DNA from: Burkholderiales bacterium
GTDB lineage: Bacteria; Pseudomonadota; Gammaproteobacteria; Burkholderiales; Burkholderiaceae_C
DNA length: 64,000 bases
Direction of reading: 5' to 3'
Assembly (NCBI GenBank): GCA_028868825.1
Contig: JAGWTU010000001.1
Span: 62,001 to 126,000 of the forward strand
This document shows positions 26,721 through 34,943 of the stretch, in pieces. Position 1 is the first letter of the stretch. Each line of letters begins with the position of its first letter. A program made the position numbers and the translations under genes. The notes under the pieces are model-generated. The model had not been told where the DNA came from. It saw only the letters and a list, made by a program, of their open reading frames with translations, and ran no database searches.

Positions 26721-26747
26721 TTATCGCCCAAATGGCATTCGGCTTGA
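26721..26747 (-). promoter_or_regulatory. Candidate sigma-28 (FliA) promoter for the chemoreceptor
   Basis: Read on the minus strand, TCAAGCCG (26747-26740) and GGCGATAA (26728-26721) are separated by exactly 11 bases. The -10 element matches the flagellar consensus GCCGATAA at seven of eight positions; the -35 element is weaker. It lies about 80 bases upstream of the chemoreceptor ATG. Apart from this, the 366 bases from 26640 to 27005 show nothing. Confidence 0.45.
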
Positions 26748-27005
26748 GCGGAAAGTTTCATCCTTGAAGAAAAGGATCCATTGAATGGACCGATTGAAAT
26801 CAAATCACTGCGAAAGGCTGGTTATACCGAAGAATGGAATGCCGTTGGAATCGAATTCGCACTTCGTACGGCAAGGGCCCGCGACGCGCAAACCGATCGC
26901 GGCGACCGCAGACTCGACACCAAAAGGCGGCGCGCCGGATGCGGACACCCGGCGCGTCGGGCTGGCTCGGGACGGTGCGCAGGCCCGAGCCTGAAGAGCC
27001 CGGCC

Positions 27006-27302
27006 TTAAGGCTGCAGCCAGATGTATTCGTGGACCGACGCGAAGAGATGGTCGGGCGAGGTGGGGATATCGCCCTTGTTCGTCGCCGCGATGATCTTGC
27101 GCTTGACGGCTTCGATTTCGGCGACGCTGGCGTGTCGGGTCAGGCCGACGATTTCACCCACCGGTCCGCCGAAGCGGATGAACAATTCGGTATTCACGCC
27201 ATAAGCCTTGTTGATGGCGTCGGTGCGCTTCTTGGCGAATTCATAAGCCTCGGCCTGTTTGCCGGGATAGGGAATTCCGACGCGGGCGATGAGTGCGGAC
27301 AT
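27006..27302 (-). CDS. Small conserved hypothetical protein
   Basis: A 98-residue soluble protein beginning MSALIARVGIPYPGKQ behind a GGAG site. It alternates predicted strands and helices (AYEFAKKRTDAINKAYG, VEIEAVKRKIIAATN), with a final SVHEYIWLQP, and could be a dimeric alpha-beta-barrel protein. No catalytic residues are obvious. No operon partners are seen; the next gene is divergent. Function unknown. Confidence 0.65.
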   Translation of the reverse strand: MSALIARVGIPYPGKQAEAYEFAKKRTDAINKAYGVNTELFIRFGGPVGEIVGLTRHASVAEIEAVKRKIIAATNKGDIPTSPDHLFASVHEYIWLQP

Positions 27303-27651
27303 GCTGTGATCTCCTCGAAGTGGGTGGAATGCGATGGCCCGTCGCGGCTGATTGCGCCGCGCGCGTGTCCATCGACGCCGCCGCGACCGCTCCCTGTCGG
27401 GAGTCGTTTTTTGCAATGGCGCAGGCAAATTCTGGAACGCAGCCGCGCCAATGGTGCGTTATTCGAATGCGAGTTTGATCTGGCGCAATGGCGCCGGCGT
27501 GCGAGCGGAACTTGGATTCCAGTCGCGACGCTAATTCGCCATCGCATTCCATGCTTAATACGAGGCCCCTCGATCGAGGGCTGCGGGCCGATCGCCGCAT
27601 GCGATACAGTTCTATTCCAAAGTCTTGGTGCTGAGCGTCTGGAGTGGAACG
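27303..27651. other. Intergenic region without a recognised gene
   Basis: These 349 bases separate two divergent genes. They are less GC-rich than their surroundings in places (27420-27620). No gene or structured RNA was recognised; promoters for both neighbours are expected here. Confidence 0.4.
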
Positions 27652-28521
27652 ATGAACGGGATAGCCAACGAACCCGGCGGGCGCCTCGTGCACGCCGACG
27701 ACCTCGCGGCCTCGGCCGCACGGCCGCGGGCGCTCGACGAGATCTACGCCGACGAACTCGACGTGCTGAGGGTGCAGCGGGCGATGGATCCGGCCGCCAT
27801 CGGCGCCATCACGTCCCGTCTCGACGCGCTGGCGCCGGCCGCGCAATGGGCGCGGCCGAATCGCACGATGCCGATCCAGGACGTGCAACTGCTCGGCGCC
27901 GACGCGCCGGCGACGCCGACCTACAGCGCGCCGCGCGGCGTCACGCTCGAGGCCTACCTCGACAGCGCGCAGCGCCACGAAGGCGATCTGCAACGCCTGT
28001 TCGGCCCCGGGTTCGACCTCGTCGGCCGCATCGAGCGCACGCTGGCGCTGTTTGCGGGCGGCCGGCCGGTGCGGCTGGCGCGCAGCGCCGACGGGCGGGC
28101 CTATGCCCCCTGCACGCTGCGCCGGATGGCGCCCGGCACGGCGATCGCGATCCACCACGACTACCACTACGACCTGGCGCTGTACCAGGAACTCGGGCCG
28201 ACGCTGGATCGGCGCACGCTGGTGAGCTACGTCTTCACGCTGCAGCGTCCCGAATCGGGGGGTGAGCTCGACGTCTACGGCGTCACGCCGACGACGCCCG
28301 ACGCGCCCAAGCTGCCCAACGGGTTCCAGTGGGACGCCGCGGCGATCGAGGCCCGCTACGACCGCCAGCGCATCGATTGCGACGTCGGCGATCTGTTCCT
28401 GCTTGCCGCCGGCCGCTGCCTGCACAGCGTGGCGAAGGTCGAGGGGTCGCGGCCGCGCATCACGCTGGGCGGCTTTCTGGCCTTCGACAAGGCGGGCGAC
28501 GAGGTCGTTTACTGGTCCTGA
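27652..28521 (+). CDS. 2-oxoglutarate/Fe(II) oxygenase-like protein
   Basis: A 289-residue soluble protein, start at 27652 with GGAG seven bases upstream. The second half has the jelly-roll iron site of 2OG/Fe(II) oxygenases: an H-x-D motif in AIHHDYHYDLALY, a strand VSYVFTLQRPESGGELDVYG, and a distal histidine and arginine in CLHSVAKVEGSRPRITLGGFL. The N-terminal 120 residues are helical and not recognised. The substrate is unknown; such enzymes hydroxylate or halogenate small molecules or proteins. It ends 24 bases from the convergent ferredoxin gene at the tail of the ebo operon, so a shared pathway is possible but not shown. Confidence 0.75.
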   Translation: MNGIANEPGGRLVHADDLAASAARPRALDEIYADELDVLRVQRAMDPAAIGAITSRLDALAPAAQWARPNRTMPIQDVQLLGADAPATPTYSAPRGVTLEAYLDSAQRHEGDLQRLFGPGFDLVGRIERTLALFAGGRPVRLARSADGRAYAPCTLRRMAPGTAIAIHHDYHYDLALYQELGPTLDRRTLVSYVFTLQRPESGGELDVYGVTPTTPDAPKLPNGFQWDAAAIEARYDRQRIDCDVGDLFLLAAGRCLHSVAKVEGSRPRITLGGFLAFDKAGDEVVYWS

Positions 28522-28545
28522 GTGGCCTTGAGGGGTCCTGAGGGC

Positions 28546-28854
28546 CTATGCGGCCTGGCGCTTCTCGAGCCTGATCGCGTGCTCGGGGCAGGCCGCGACG
28601 CACATCCCGCAGGCGCGGCAGGCGTCGACGTCGACCAGCAGCGCCTGCTGCCAGCCGTGGAAGGTGCCCTTGATGCGGCCTTTCCAGTTCAAGCCGGCGC
28701 GCTCGGCGGGGGGCAGGGTGCCGATGGCGAAGATGCCGTAAGGGCAGACGGCGACGCAGCCGGCCTTGCCTTCGCAGCGATTGCGGTCGATGACGGGCCG
28801 CAATGCGCCCGGCTCGGCCTTGCAGGTATTCGGTTCGATCACGGGTTTCGGCAT
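28546..28854 (-). CDS. Ferredoxin with one complete and one incomplete cluster motif
   Basis: A 102-residue ferredoxin-like protein. The C-terminal motif CRACGMCVAACP (C79, C82, C85, C89) is complete for a [4Fe-4S] cluster. The N-terminal motif CEGKAGCVAVCP has C27, C33 and C37, but lysine 30 stands where the second cysteine belongs, which suggests a [3Fe-4S] cluster or recruitment of C11. A 35-residue loop joins the two. It starts seven bases after the stop of the RnfD-like gene and ends the ebo operon, and is likely to pass electrons to or from that membrane protein. Confidence 0.88.
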   Translation of the reverse strand: MPKPVIEPNTCKAEPGALRPVIDRNRCEGKAGCVAVCPYGIFAIGTLPPAERAGLNWKGRIKGTFHGWQQALLVDVDACRACGMCVAACPEHAIRLEKRQAA

Positions 28855-28861
28855 CGGATCT

Positions 28862-30682
28862 TCAGTTCATGCGGCAGGCCTGTTCGAGGCCGAGATGGCA
28901 GGCGCGCGCGAACAGCGAGAGCCCGCGGCGCTCGTCGCGCGGCACGGCGTCGCTGCCGGTGACGAGGAACTGGCCGAGTTCCATGCAGGCCGCCAGCTGG
29001 CCGCCGGCGCAGGCGCGGTCGTCGGCGGCGAGCGCCCGCGGCACGTCGCGCGGCGTGCCGACGCCGTAGAGGTAGGTCTGGGCCGTGACGCCGCAGGCCT
29101 TGGGCAGCCCGAGATCGCAGGACTGCGCGAAATAGCGGTAGCCGGCGGCATGGTCGCTCGCCACGCCGTAACCCATCATGTGGGCCGAGCCGAGGAGGTA
29201 GCAGGCTTCGGCGTCGCGGGCGCTGCAGCGCGCCGCGATCGCGCGGCCGCCGTCCGCGGCCAGCGCCTGGGCGAACTGCGGGCAGATGTCGGCGCGCCCG
29301 AGGTCGCAGCCGCGCGCCAGCGCGTAGGTTGCCTGCTGCGGCTGGCCGGGGTCGGCGCCGCGGCGCCGGATGTCGTCGACGACGGCGAGGCAGGCGTCGG
29401 CATTGCCGTCGAAGCAGTCGTCGCGATGGATCGCCTGCAGGTTGCGGCAGCCGTTGTGCAGCTTCGCATCGCAGGCCCGCTCCCAGAACGACGTCGCCAG
29501 ACCGGGGTGGTCGGGCCCCAGCGTGTGGGTGCCGACCATGGTCGCGAACAGCAGCACCCACACGCCCATGAAGGCGAGGTTGAGCTGCCGCGGCGTACGC
29601 GCGGCGAATTTCGCGAACGGCCCGAACGCCGCGACGGGCACGCGGCGTGCCCAGCCGTCGATCAGCGGCACCAGCAGGTTGAGCAGCGGCACGCACAGCA
29701 GCTTGTCGTAGAAGCGCGGCTGGCCGAGGTGCTCGAGCGCGCCGTAGAGCAAGAACGCGCTGGTGCCGTAGAGCGCGCCGAAGACGAAGCGCCCGAGGTT
29801 GTCGCGCGGCGAGGTCGCCGGGTCGGTGATCAGCAGGTGGATGCCGAGGAAGACGGCGATCGGGATGCCCGAATCGAGGAACCAGTAGATGCCCGTGGCC
29901 CCGGTGTAGGCCAGGCCCAGCAGCCACAGCGCGAGCCCGGCCGCCAGCGTCACCAGCGTGACCTCGAACAGGTATTGCACGACGAGGCCGACGGCGAAGA
30001 TCACGAAGTAGATGTGCGGCGGCCGGATCAGCTCGGTGGCGATCTGCGGCGCCCAGGTGACCTGCGTCTGCCCGCTGGCGAGCAGCGCCAGCGAGAACAC
30101 GAAGAGCGAAAAGGCCGACGGGTTGAAGACATGGGTCGAGCGGCCGTCGCGCGTCCAGCGGATGAATTCCTTGGCCGCGAGGCCGAAGGCGATCATCGCG
30201 AACTGCAGGAAGAACCATTCGTCCTTGAAGCACATGAAGAAGTTCGTGCTCAGGATGATCGGGATCGGTCCGAAACCGACCTCGCAATGGCCGCGCCGGG
30301 CCCAGCCCAGCAGCAGCGTGCAGCCGTAGGCGAAGGCGATCTGCGCCGCGATGAGCGGGAACTGCCCCCACTCGAAGGCCCAGGCGCTGGCCCAGATCAG
30401 GTGCAGCGTCGTGAGCAGGAGCGCCTGCACGTAATGCGTGCGCACGACGACGAAGCCCGTTTCCAGCGCGCGGCCGCGCGCATGCGCGCGCAGCGCCAGC
30501 ACGAAATAGCCCAGCGCGAGCAGCGCGGCGGCGCCGCGCAGCGAGGCGACGAGCACGCCCGAGACCTGGCTGCGGATCATCGCCGACACCGCCATCAGCA
30601 CCAGCACCGGCGGCACGATCAGCCACAGCCCCTGCCAGCGTTCGACGGCCGGCGGTGCGGCGGCGGCGATTCGCGCGTTCAT
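28862..30682 (-). CDS. RnfD-like membrane protein fused to a cysteine-rich Sel1-like tail
   Basis: A 606-residue protein. Residues 1 to about 400 form ten or so transmembrane helices with RnfD/NqrB/UnbU-like signatures: NFFMCFKDEWFF, KEFIRWTRDGRSTHVFNPSAFSL and LLITDPATSPR. The last 200 residues are soluble and consist of Sel1-like helical repeats containing seven CX7C pairs (for example CDLGLPKAC and CHLGLEQAC), as in disulfide-stabilised Hcp proteins; this places them in the periplasm. The ATG at 30682 overlaps the eboC stop (ATGA). A role in moving electrons or a bound cofactor across the membrane is inferred from the RnfD part and the adjacent ferredoxin. Confidence 0.85.
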   Translation of the reverse strand: MNARIAAAAPPAVERWQGLWLIVPPVLVLMAVSAMIRSQVSGVLVASLRGAAALLALGYFVLALRAHARGRALETGFVVVRTHYVQALLLTTLHLIWASAWAFEWGQFPLIAAQIAFAYGCTLLLGWARRGHCEVGFGPIPIILSTNFFMCFKDEWFFLQFAMIAFGLAAKEFIRWTRDGRSTHVFNPSAFSLFVFSLALLASGQTQVTWAPQIATELIRPPHIYFVIFAVGLVVQYLFEVTLVTLAAGLALWLLGLAYTGATGIYWFLDSGIPIAVFLGIHLLITDPATSPRDNLGRFVFGALYGTSAFLLYGALEHLGQPRFYDKLLCVPLLNLLVPLIDGWARRVPVAAFGPFAKFAARTPRQLNLAFMGVWVLLFATMVGTHTLGPDHPGLATSFWERACDAKLHNGCRNLQAIHRDDCFDGNADACLAVVDDIRRRGADPGQPQQATYALARGCDLGRADICPQFAQALAADGGRAIAARCSARDAEACYLLGSAHMMGYGVASDHAAGYRYFAQSCDLGLPKACGVTAQTYLYGVGTPRDVPRALAADDRACAGGQLAACMELGQFLVTGSDAVPRDERRGLSLFARACHLGLEQACRMN

Positions 30683-31560
30683 GTGCCCGAGACCCAGCGT
30701 TGCAGGAACAAGGTGAGCCCGAAGGCGGCGATGGCCAGCATCGCGGCCAGCGGGCGGCCGGCGCCGGCGAGGAGGACGGCGTCTAGCAGCGACATGCCGG
30801 CGATCAGCGTCACGACGGCGCGCGGCACGTCGCCGGGTTGGCGCCGCCGCAGCCGCGCCAGCGCAAACGCCAGCGTCGCGAGGTAGCAGCCCCACGGCAG
30901 CCAGGTCAGGCGGCTGGCGCCATCGGTCTGCGCCAGCCACAGCCCGTAGAGCAGCGGCACGGCCAGGAAGGCCAGCGGCCAGAGGCTGCCGATGCGGTCC
31001 AGGTGTTCCTGCTTGGCGATGTAGGTCAGGCCGATGAGATGGCACAGCAGCGCAGCGGCGGCCAGCAGCACCGGCGCGGGCAGCGTCGGCGCGACGACGG
31101 CCGCCGCGGTGACGACGACGAAGACGCGGCACAGCCCCATCACGAGCGGGCTGAGTGCGAAGGCCTTGTGGTGCACGTCGTAGGCGACGATCGCCGCCGC
31201 CAGCGCCAGCCCGGCGGCGCAGGCGCGCCAGGCCGGCAGGCCGTCGGCGCCGCGGCTGGCGAGCGCGACGGCGGCGAGCCCGATCGCGAGCATGCCCCCG
31301 CCATAGGCGAACACCTGCCGCGCCGAGACCTGGCCCGCGGGGATCGGCCGCTCCGGCCGGTGCGCGGCGTCGAATTCGCGGTCGAAGGCATCGTTGAGGA
31401 ACATGCCGCCGACGTAGTACAGCGACAGCGCCGGCAGCAGCCAGGCCAGCCGCGCATCGGCCAGTCCGGCGCCGGCGAGCAGCGCGCCGACGAGGACGTT
31501 CGTCCACACCGTGGGCAGATTCGAGATCCGCCCCAGCCGCAGCGCCAGGCTCAGGTTCAC
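30679..31560 (-). CDS. eboC: EboC, UbiA-like prenyltransferase
   Basis: A 293-residue integral membrane protein of the UbiA superfamily with about eight helices. The first aspartate-rich motif is NDAFDREFDAAHRPERPIP; the second region has YDVHHKAFALSPLVMG. A GTG start at 31560 overlaps the eboE stop (GTGA), and its own stop overlaps the next start. In known ebo clusters this member is a UbiA-type protein whose prenyl substrate is not established. It completes the six-gene ebo set here. Confidence 0.9.
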   Translation of the reverse strand: MNLSLALRLGRISNLPTVWTNVLVGALLAGAGLADARLAWLLPALSLYYVGGMFLNDAFDREFDAAHRPERPIPAGQVSARQVFAYGGGMLAIGLAAVALASRGADGLPAWRACAAGLALAAAIVAYDVHHKAFALSPLVMGLCRVFVVVTAAAVVAPTLPAPVLLAAAALLCHLIGLTYIAKQEHLDRIGSLWPLAFLAVPLLYGLWLAQTDGASRLTWLPWGCYLATLAFALARLRRRQPGDVPRAVVTLIAGMSLLDAVLLAGAGRPLAAMLAIAAFGLTLFLQRWVSGT

Positions 31561-32762
31561 GCCGCCAGCTCCGCGCGCACCCAGGCCAGCTCGCGCGCGA
31601 TGGCCTCGTCGACGCTGCCGCTGCGCCAGGGTTCGGGCAGCACGTCCCAGGTGTAGGTCTCGACCTCGAGGTGGCGCGAGATGGGCTGCCGGCGCTGCAT
31701 CGCCAGCACCTCGCGCACGAAGTCCTGCGTCGACGCGAAGGGCTCGATGCGGTCGAGGAAGATCGGCACGTGGAAATGGACGCGCCATTCGCGTTCTGCC
31801 GCCGGGGCGCCCGCCAGCGCGGCGCGCGCCTGCGGCAGGTCGGGGTAGCGCTTCAAGCGCTTCGCACCCTCGGGTCCACGCTCGACGACCTGGTGCAGGT
31901 AGACCGGATCGTCGAAGCGCGCCAGCGCCGTCAGCGCCGCGTCGTCGAGCGTCGGCAGCCGCAGCCCGGCGCTGATCTGCACCTTGAAGACGGCCACGCC
32001 GGCGTCGCGCAGCCGCGCGATGCAGGCCGCAGCGTCCTCGTATTCGACCGCCGCATGGCACAGGTCCAGGCACAGGCCGAGATGCTCGCGCAGCGCGTGC
32101 GCCGCAGCGTCGACGCCGATGCCCGCGAGTTCGGCCAGCCGCCGCGCCGCGGCCGCGCCATGCAGCTCGCTGCCGAAGCATTCGACGACCTCGGCGACGG
32201 TCTCGAGCCAGCAATCGGGCTCGGGCTCGAGCGCCAGCGCGATCAGCCGCCCGCTGCGCGCGCGCAGCGCGACGAGATGGGCGATGTGGCGCAGCAGATG
32301 CTCGACCATCGCGTCGACATCGCCGCGCCCGGCGAGCGCCGCCCTGTAGGCACCGGGCACGGTGCTGATGCTGCCGTCGACGCCGTCGGGCAGCAGCTCG
32401 GCGAGCAGGTCGGCGAGGCGGTTCGTGTAGCGCAGCCGCTCCGCGTCACGCCAGTCGGGCTGGTAGACATCCTGCTTCACCGGCGTGCCGTGGAAGCGGC
32501 CATGCGGAAAGCCGTTGATCGTGTAGACGTACATCCGGCTCCAGGCCAGGAAGTCCTTGAACTCGGCCAGCGCCGCCGCATCCGCGAGTTCGTCGGCGGC
32601 GCGCGCCGACAGCCGCAGGCCGATGCCGAAGGGCTGCCCCGGCGCGACGCGCCCGTGCACGGCGGCGACATGGGCCGCGAGGTTGGCCCGCACCTCGGCC
32701 CAGGACTCGCCCGGGTGGATGTTGCTGCAATACGTGAGGTGGACGCCGTCGCCCAGGTTCAC
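31557..32762 (-). CDS. eboE: EboE, metabolite traffic protein
   Basis: A 401-residue protein with a xylose-isomerase-like TIM-barrel character. Characteristic parts are LTYCSNIHPGESW at the N terminus, YTINGFPHGRFHGTPVKQDVYQPDW, LALEPEPDCWLETVAEVVECF, LCLDLCHAAVEYED and FHVPIFLDRIEPFASTQDF. The GTG at 32762 overlaps the eboD stop. In cyanobacteria the ebo set is needed for moving a scytonemin precursor to the periplasm; the enzyme reaction of EboE is unknown. Confidence 0.93.
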   Translation of the reverse strand: MNLGDGVHLTYCSNIHPGESWAEVRANLAAHVAAVHGRVAPGQPFGIGLRLSARAADELADAAALAEFKDFLAWSRMYVYTINGFPHGRFHGTPVKQDVYQPDWRDAERLRYTNRLADLLAELLPDGVDGSISTVPGAYRAALAGRGDVDAMVEHLLRHIAHLVALRARSGRLIALALEPEPDCWLETVAEVVECFGSELHGAAAARRLAELAGIGVDAAAHALREHLGLCLDLCHAAVEYEDAAACIARLRDAGVAVFKVQISAGLRLPTLDDAALTALARFDDPVYLHQVVERGPEGAKRLKRYPDLPQARAALAGAPAAEREWRVHFHVPIFLDRIEPFASTQDFVREVLAMQRRQPISRHLEVETYTWDVLPEPWRSGSVDEAIARELAWVRAELAA

Positions 32763-33970
32763 GTGCCGAGCTCCCGCTGGCGCAGCCAGACGAGCGCGCG
32801 CAGGATCTCGGCGCTGTCCATCTGGTGCACTTCCTCGCCGACGCCGATGTCGCGCAGCAGCGTCACCGTGAGGTCGCCGCCGAGATGCTCGCGGAACTCC
32901 TCGAGGCCGCGCAGCAGCAGCCAGCGCCCCGCCGCGTCGCGCGATTCGAGCGCCGGGTGCCAGAGGTGGAAGCCGATGCGCTTGAGCAGCGTGCGCACGC
33001 GGTCCTCGGCGCCGCGCGCGAGCATGCCGATCTGCACCGAATACCGCGTGTCCAGCGCGAGGCCGATCGCCACCGCCTCGCCGTGGCGCAGCTCGTGCGC
33101 GGTCAGCGCCTCGAGCTTGTGCGCCGACCAATGGCCGTAGTCCAGCGGCCGCGCGCTGCCGGTCTCGAACGGGTCGCCGCCCTTGCCGATCTGGCGCATG
33201 TGGAGCTCGGCGCAGCGCCGGATCATGCGGTTCATCGCCACCGGTTCGCAGGCCTTGAGCGCGTCGGCGCTGGCCTCGATCCATTCGAAGAAGATGCGGT
33301 CGCGGATCAGCGCCACCTTCACCGCCTCGGCGATGCCGGCGATCTTGTCGCGCGGCTGCAGCGTGCGCAGGAAGTCGGCATCGTTGAGCACGGCGAAGGG
33401 CGGCGCGAAGCAGCCCAGCAGGTTCTTCACGCCGAAGGCATTCACGCCGTTCTTCACGCCGACGCCCGAGTCGTTCTGCGCCAGCACCGTCGTCGGCACG
33501 CGGACATGGCGGATGCCGCGGTGCGTCGTCGCCGCGACATAGCCGACGAGGTCGAGGAAGGCGCCGCCGCCGATGCCGACGACATAGGCATGGCGGTCGA
33601 CGCCGAGGTCGACGAGGCGCTGCTGCAGCCGCGTCACCAGCGCCGGGTCGTTCTTCACCGGCTCGCCGCCGGCGACGGTCTCGGGCAGCGCGATCAGCTC
33701 CATCGCATCGCCATGGTGGCCGGCATAGCCGGCGATCTCGTGCGCCAGCGCCGGGAACGAGGCCGCGACGTTGGCGTCGATGAAGACGACGAAGCGGTGG
33801 CGCCGGCTCGGCTCGCGCCGCGTCAGCGTCTCGCGGAACACCGGGTTGTCGACCGCGAACAGGTGCTCGGTGAAATACACCGGGTACTCGTAGGGCACGG
33901 CGAACGACTGCAGATAGACCGCCGATCGTTCATCCGCACGGGGATGCAGGCTGGAGATGACGGCGCTCAC
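32759..33970 (-). CDS. eboD: EboD, 3-dehydroquinate synthase-like protein
   Basis: A 403-residue sugar-phosphate cyclase family protein. It has the NAD-binding GIGGGAFLDLVGYVAATTHRG segment, RVPTTVLAQNDSGVGVKNGVN, a KVALIRD motif, and a metal-binding region with GHWSAHKLE and HGEAVAIGLALDT. It belongs to the EboD branch rather than AroB, as shown by its extended N terminus (SFAVPYEYPVYFTEHLF) and its neighbours. The GTG start at 33970 has GGGAG seven bases upstream. The cyclised product is unknown. Confidence 0.93.
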   Translation of the reverse strand: MSAVISSLHPRADERSAVYLQSFAVPYEYPVYFTEHLFAVDNPVFRETLTRREPSRRHRFVVFIDANVAASFPALAHEIAGYAGHHGDAMELIALPETVAGGEPVKNDPALVTRLQQRLVDLGVDRHAYVVGIGGGAFLDLVGYVAATTHRGIRHVRVPTTVLAQNDSGVGVKNGVNAFGVKNLLGCFAPPFAVLNDADFLRTLQPRDKIAGIAEAVKVALIRDRIFFEWIEASADALKACEPVAMNRMIRRCAELHMRQIGKGGDPFETGSARPLDYGHWSAHKLEALTAHELRHGEAVAIGLALDTRYSVQIGMLARGAEDRVRTLLKRIGFHLWHPALESRDAAGRWLLLRGLEEFREHLGGDLTVTLLRDIGVGEEVHQMDSAEILRALVWLRQRELGT

Positions 33971-33996
33971 GGCGGCTCCCGGATGAGTTTTTCGAA

Positions 33997-34926
33997 TTAC
34001 TTGAAGGCGAGCGCGTCGACCGGCTCGGGGATCACGGGCAGTTCCTCGTCGACGCGCGGCGTCTGCCCGCGCAACACCGTGTTGCCCTCGAACAGCATGC
34101 GCTGGTCGACGGCTTCGGGCGCGAGCCAGTGCGACTCGGCGATCTGCCCGCTCTGCGCATAGGCGGCGAGCGCGTTGCCGTAGCAGGTGGCCTCGACATC
34201 CTTGCGGGCGATGCCGCGCTCGAGCATCAGCCGCGCCGTCTTCGGCACCGCCAGCGCGTCCGAGACGCCCCAGTCGGCGCTGGAATCGATGAAGATGCGC
34301 TCCGAGCCGTACTGGCGCACGATCTCGACCATGCGCTCGCTGCCCATCTTGGTGTTCGGGTACAGCGTGAAGCCGGCCCAGAAGCCGCGGTCGAGGACGT
34401 CGCGCACGGTCTCCTCGTTGTTGTGGTCGATGACGACATGCTGAGGCTTCATGCCCATCTCGAGCGCGACCTCCATGCTGCGTATCGTCCCCGCCTTCTT
34501 GTCGCGGTGCGGCGTGTGCACCATCACCAGCATCTCGAACTCGCGCGCCAGCTGCAGCTGGGCGCGGTAATAGCGGTCTTCGAGCGCCGAGCCGTCGTCG
34601 TAGCCGATCTCGCCGACGGCGACCACGCCCTCCTTCGAGAGGTAGCGCGGCAGGATGTCCATCACCGCCTCGGCCAGCGCCTCGTTGTTCGCTTCCTTGC
34701 TGTTGAGGCCGATGGTGCAGTAATGGCGGATGCCGAACTGCGAGGCGCGGAAGCGCTCCCAGCCGACGATCGTCGAGAGGTAGTCGATGTAGCTGCCGAC
34801 GTTCGTGCGCGGCTGGCCGAGCCAGAACGCGGGCTCGATGACGGCGACGACGCCGGCGGCCTTCATGCGCTCGTAGTCTTCGGTCGTGCGCGAGGACATG
34901 TGGACATGGGGGTCGATGAAGCGCAT
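33997..34926 (-). CDS. eboB: EboB, TatD-type metal-dependent hydrolase
   Basis: A 309-residue TIM-barrel hydrolase of the TatD/amidohydrolase superfamily. It starts RFIDPHVHMSSRTTEDYE, with the HVH metal site, and has GEIGYDDGSALE, VHTPHRDK and HVVIDHNNEETV, then IDSSADWG with the late metal-binding aspartate. It lies between eboA and eboD, 17 and 26 bases away. The ATG at 34926 has a GGGAGC site. The substrate is unknown. Confidence 0.93.
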   Translation of the reverse strand: MRFIDPHVHMSSRTTEDYERMKAAGVVAVIEPAFWLGQPRTNVGSYIDYLSTIVGWERFRASQFGIRHYCTIGLNSKEANNEALAEAVMDILPRYLSKEGVVAVGEIGYDDGSALEDRYYRAQLQLAREFEMLVMVHTPHRDKKAGTIRSMEVALEMGMKPQHVVIDHNNEETVRDVLDRGFWAGFTLYPNTKMGSERMVEIVRQYGSERIFIDSSADWGVSDALAVPKTARLMLERGIARKDVEATCYGNALAAYAQSGQIAESHWLAPEAVDQRMLFEGNTVLRGQTPRVDEELPVIPEPVDALAFK

Positions 34927-34943
34927 GGCTTGCTCCCGTTAAA

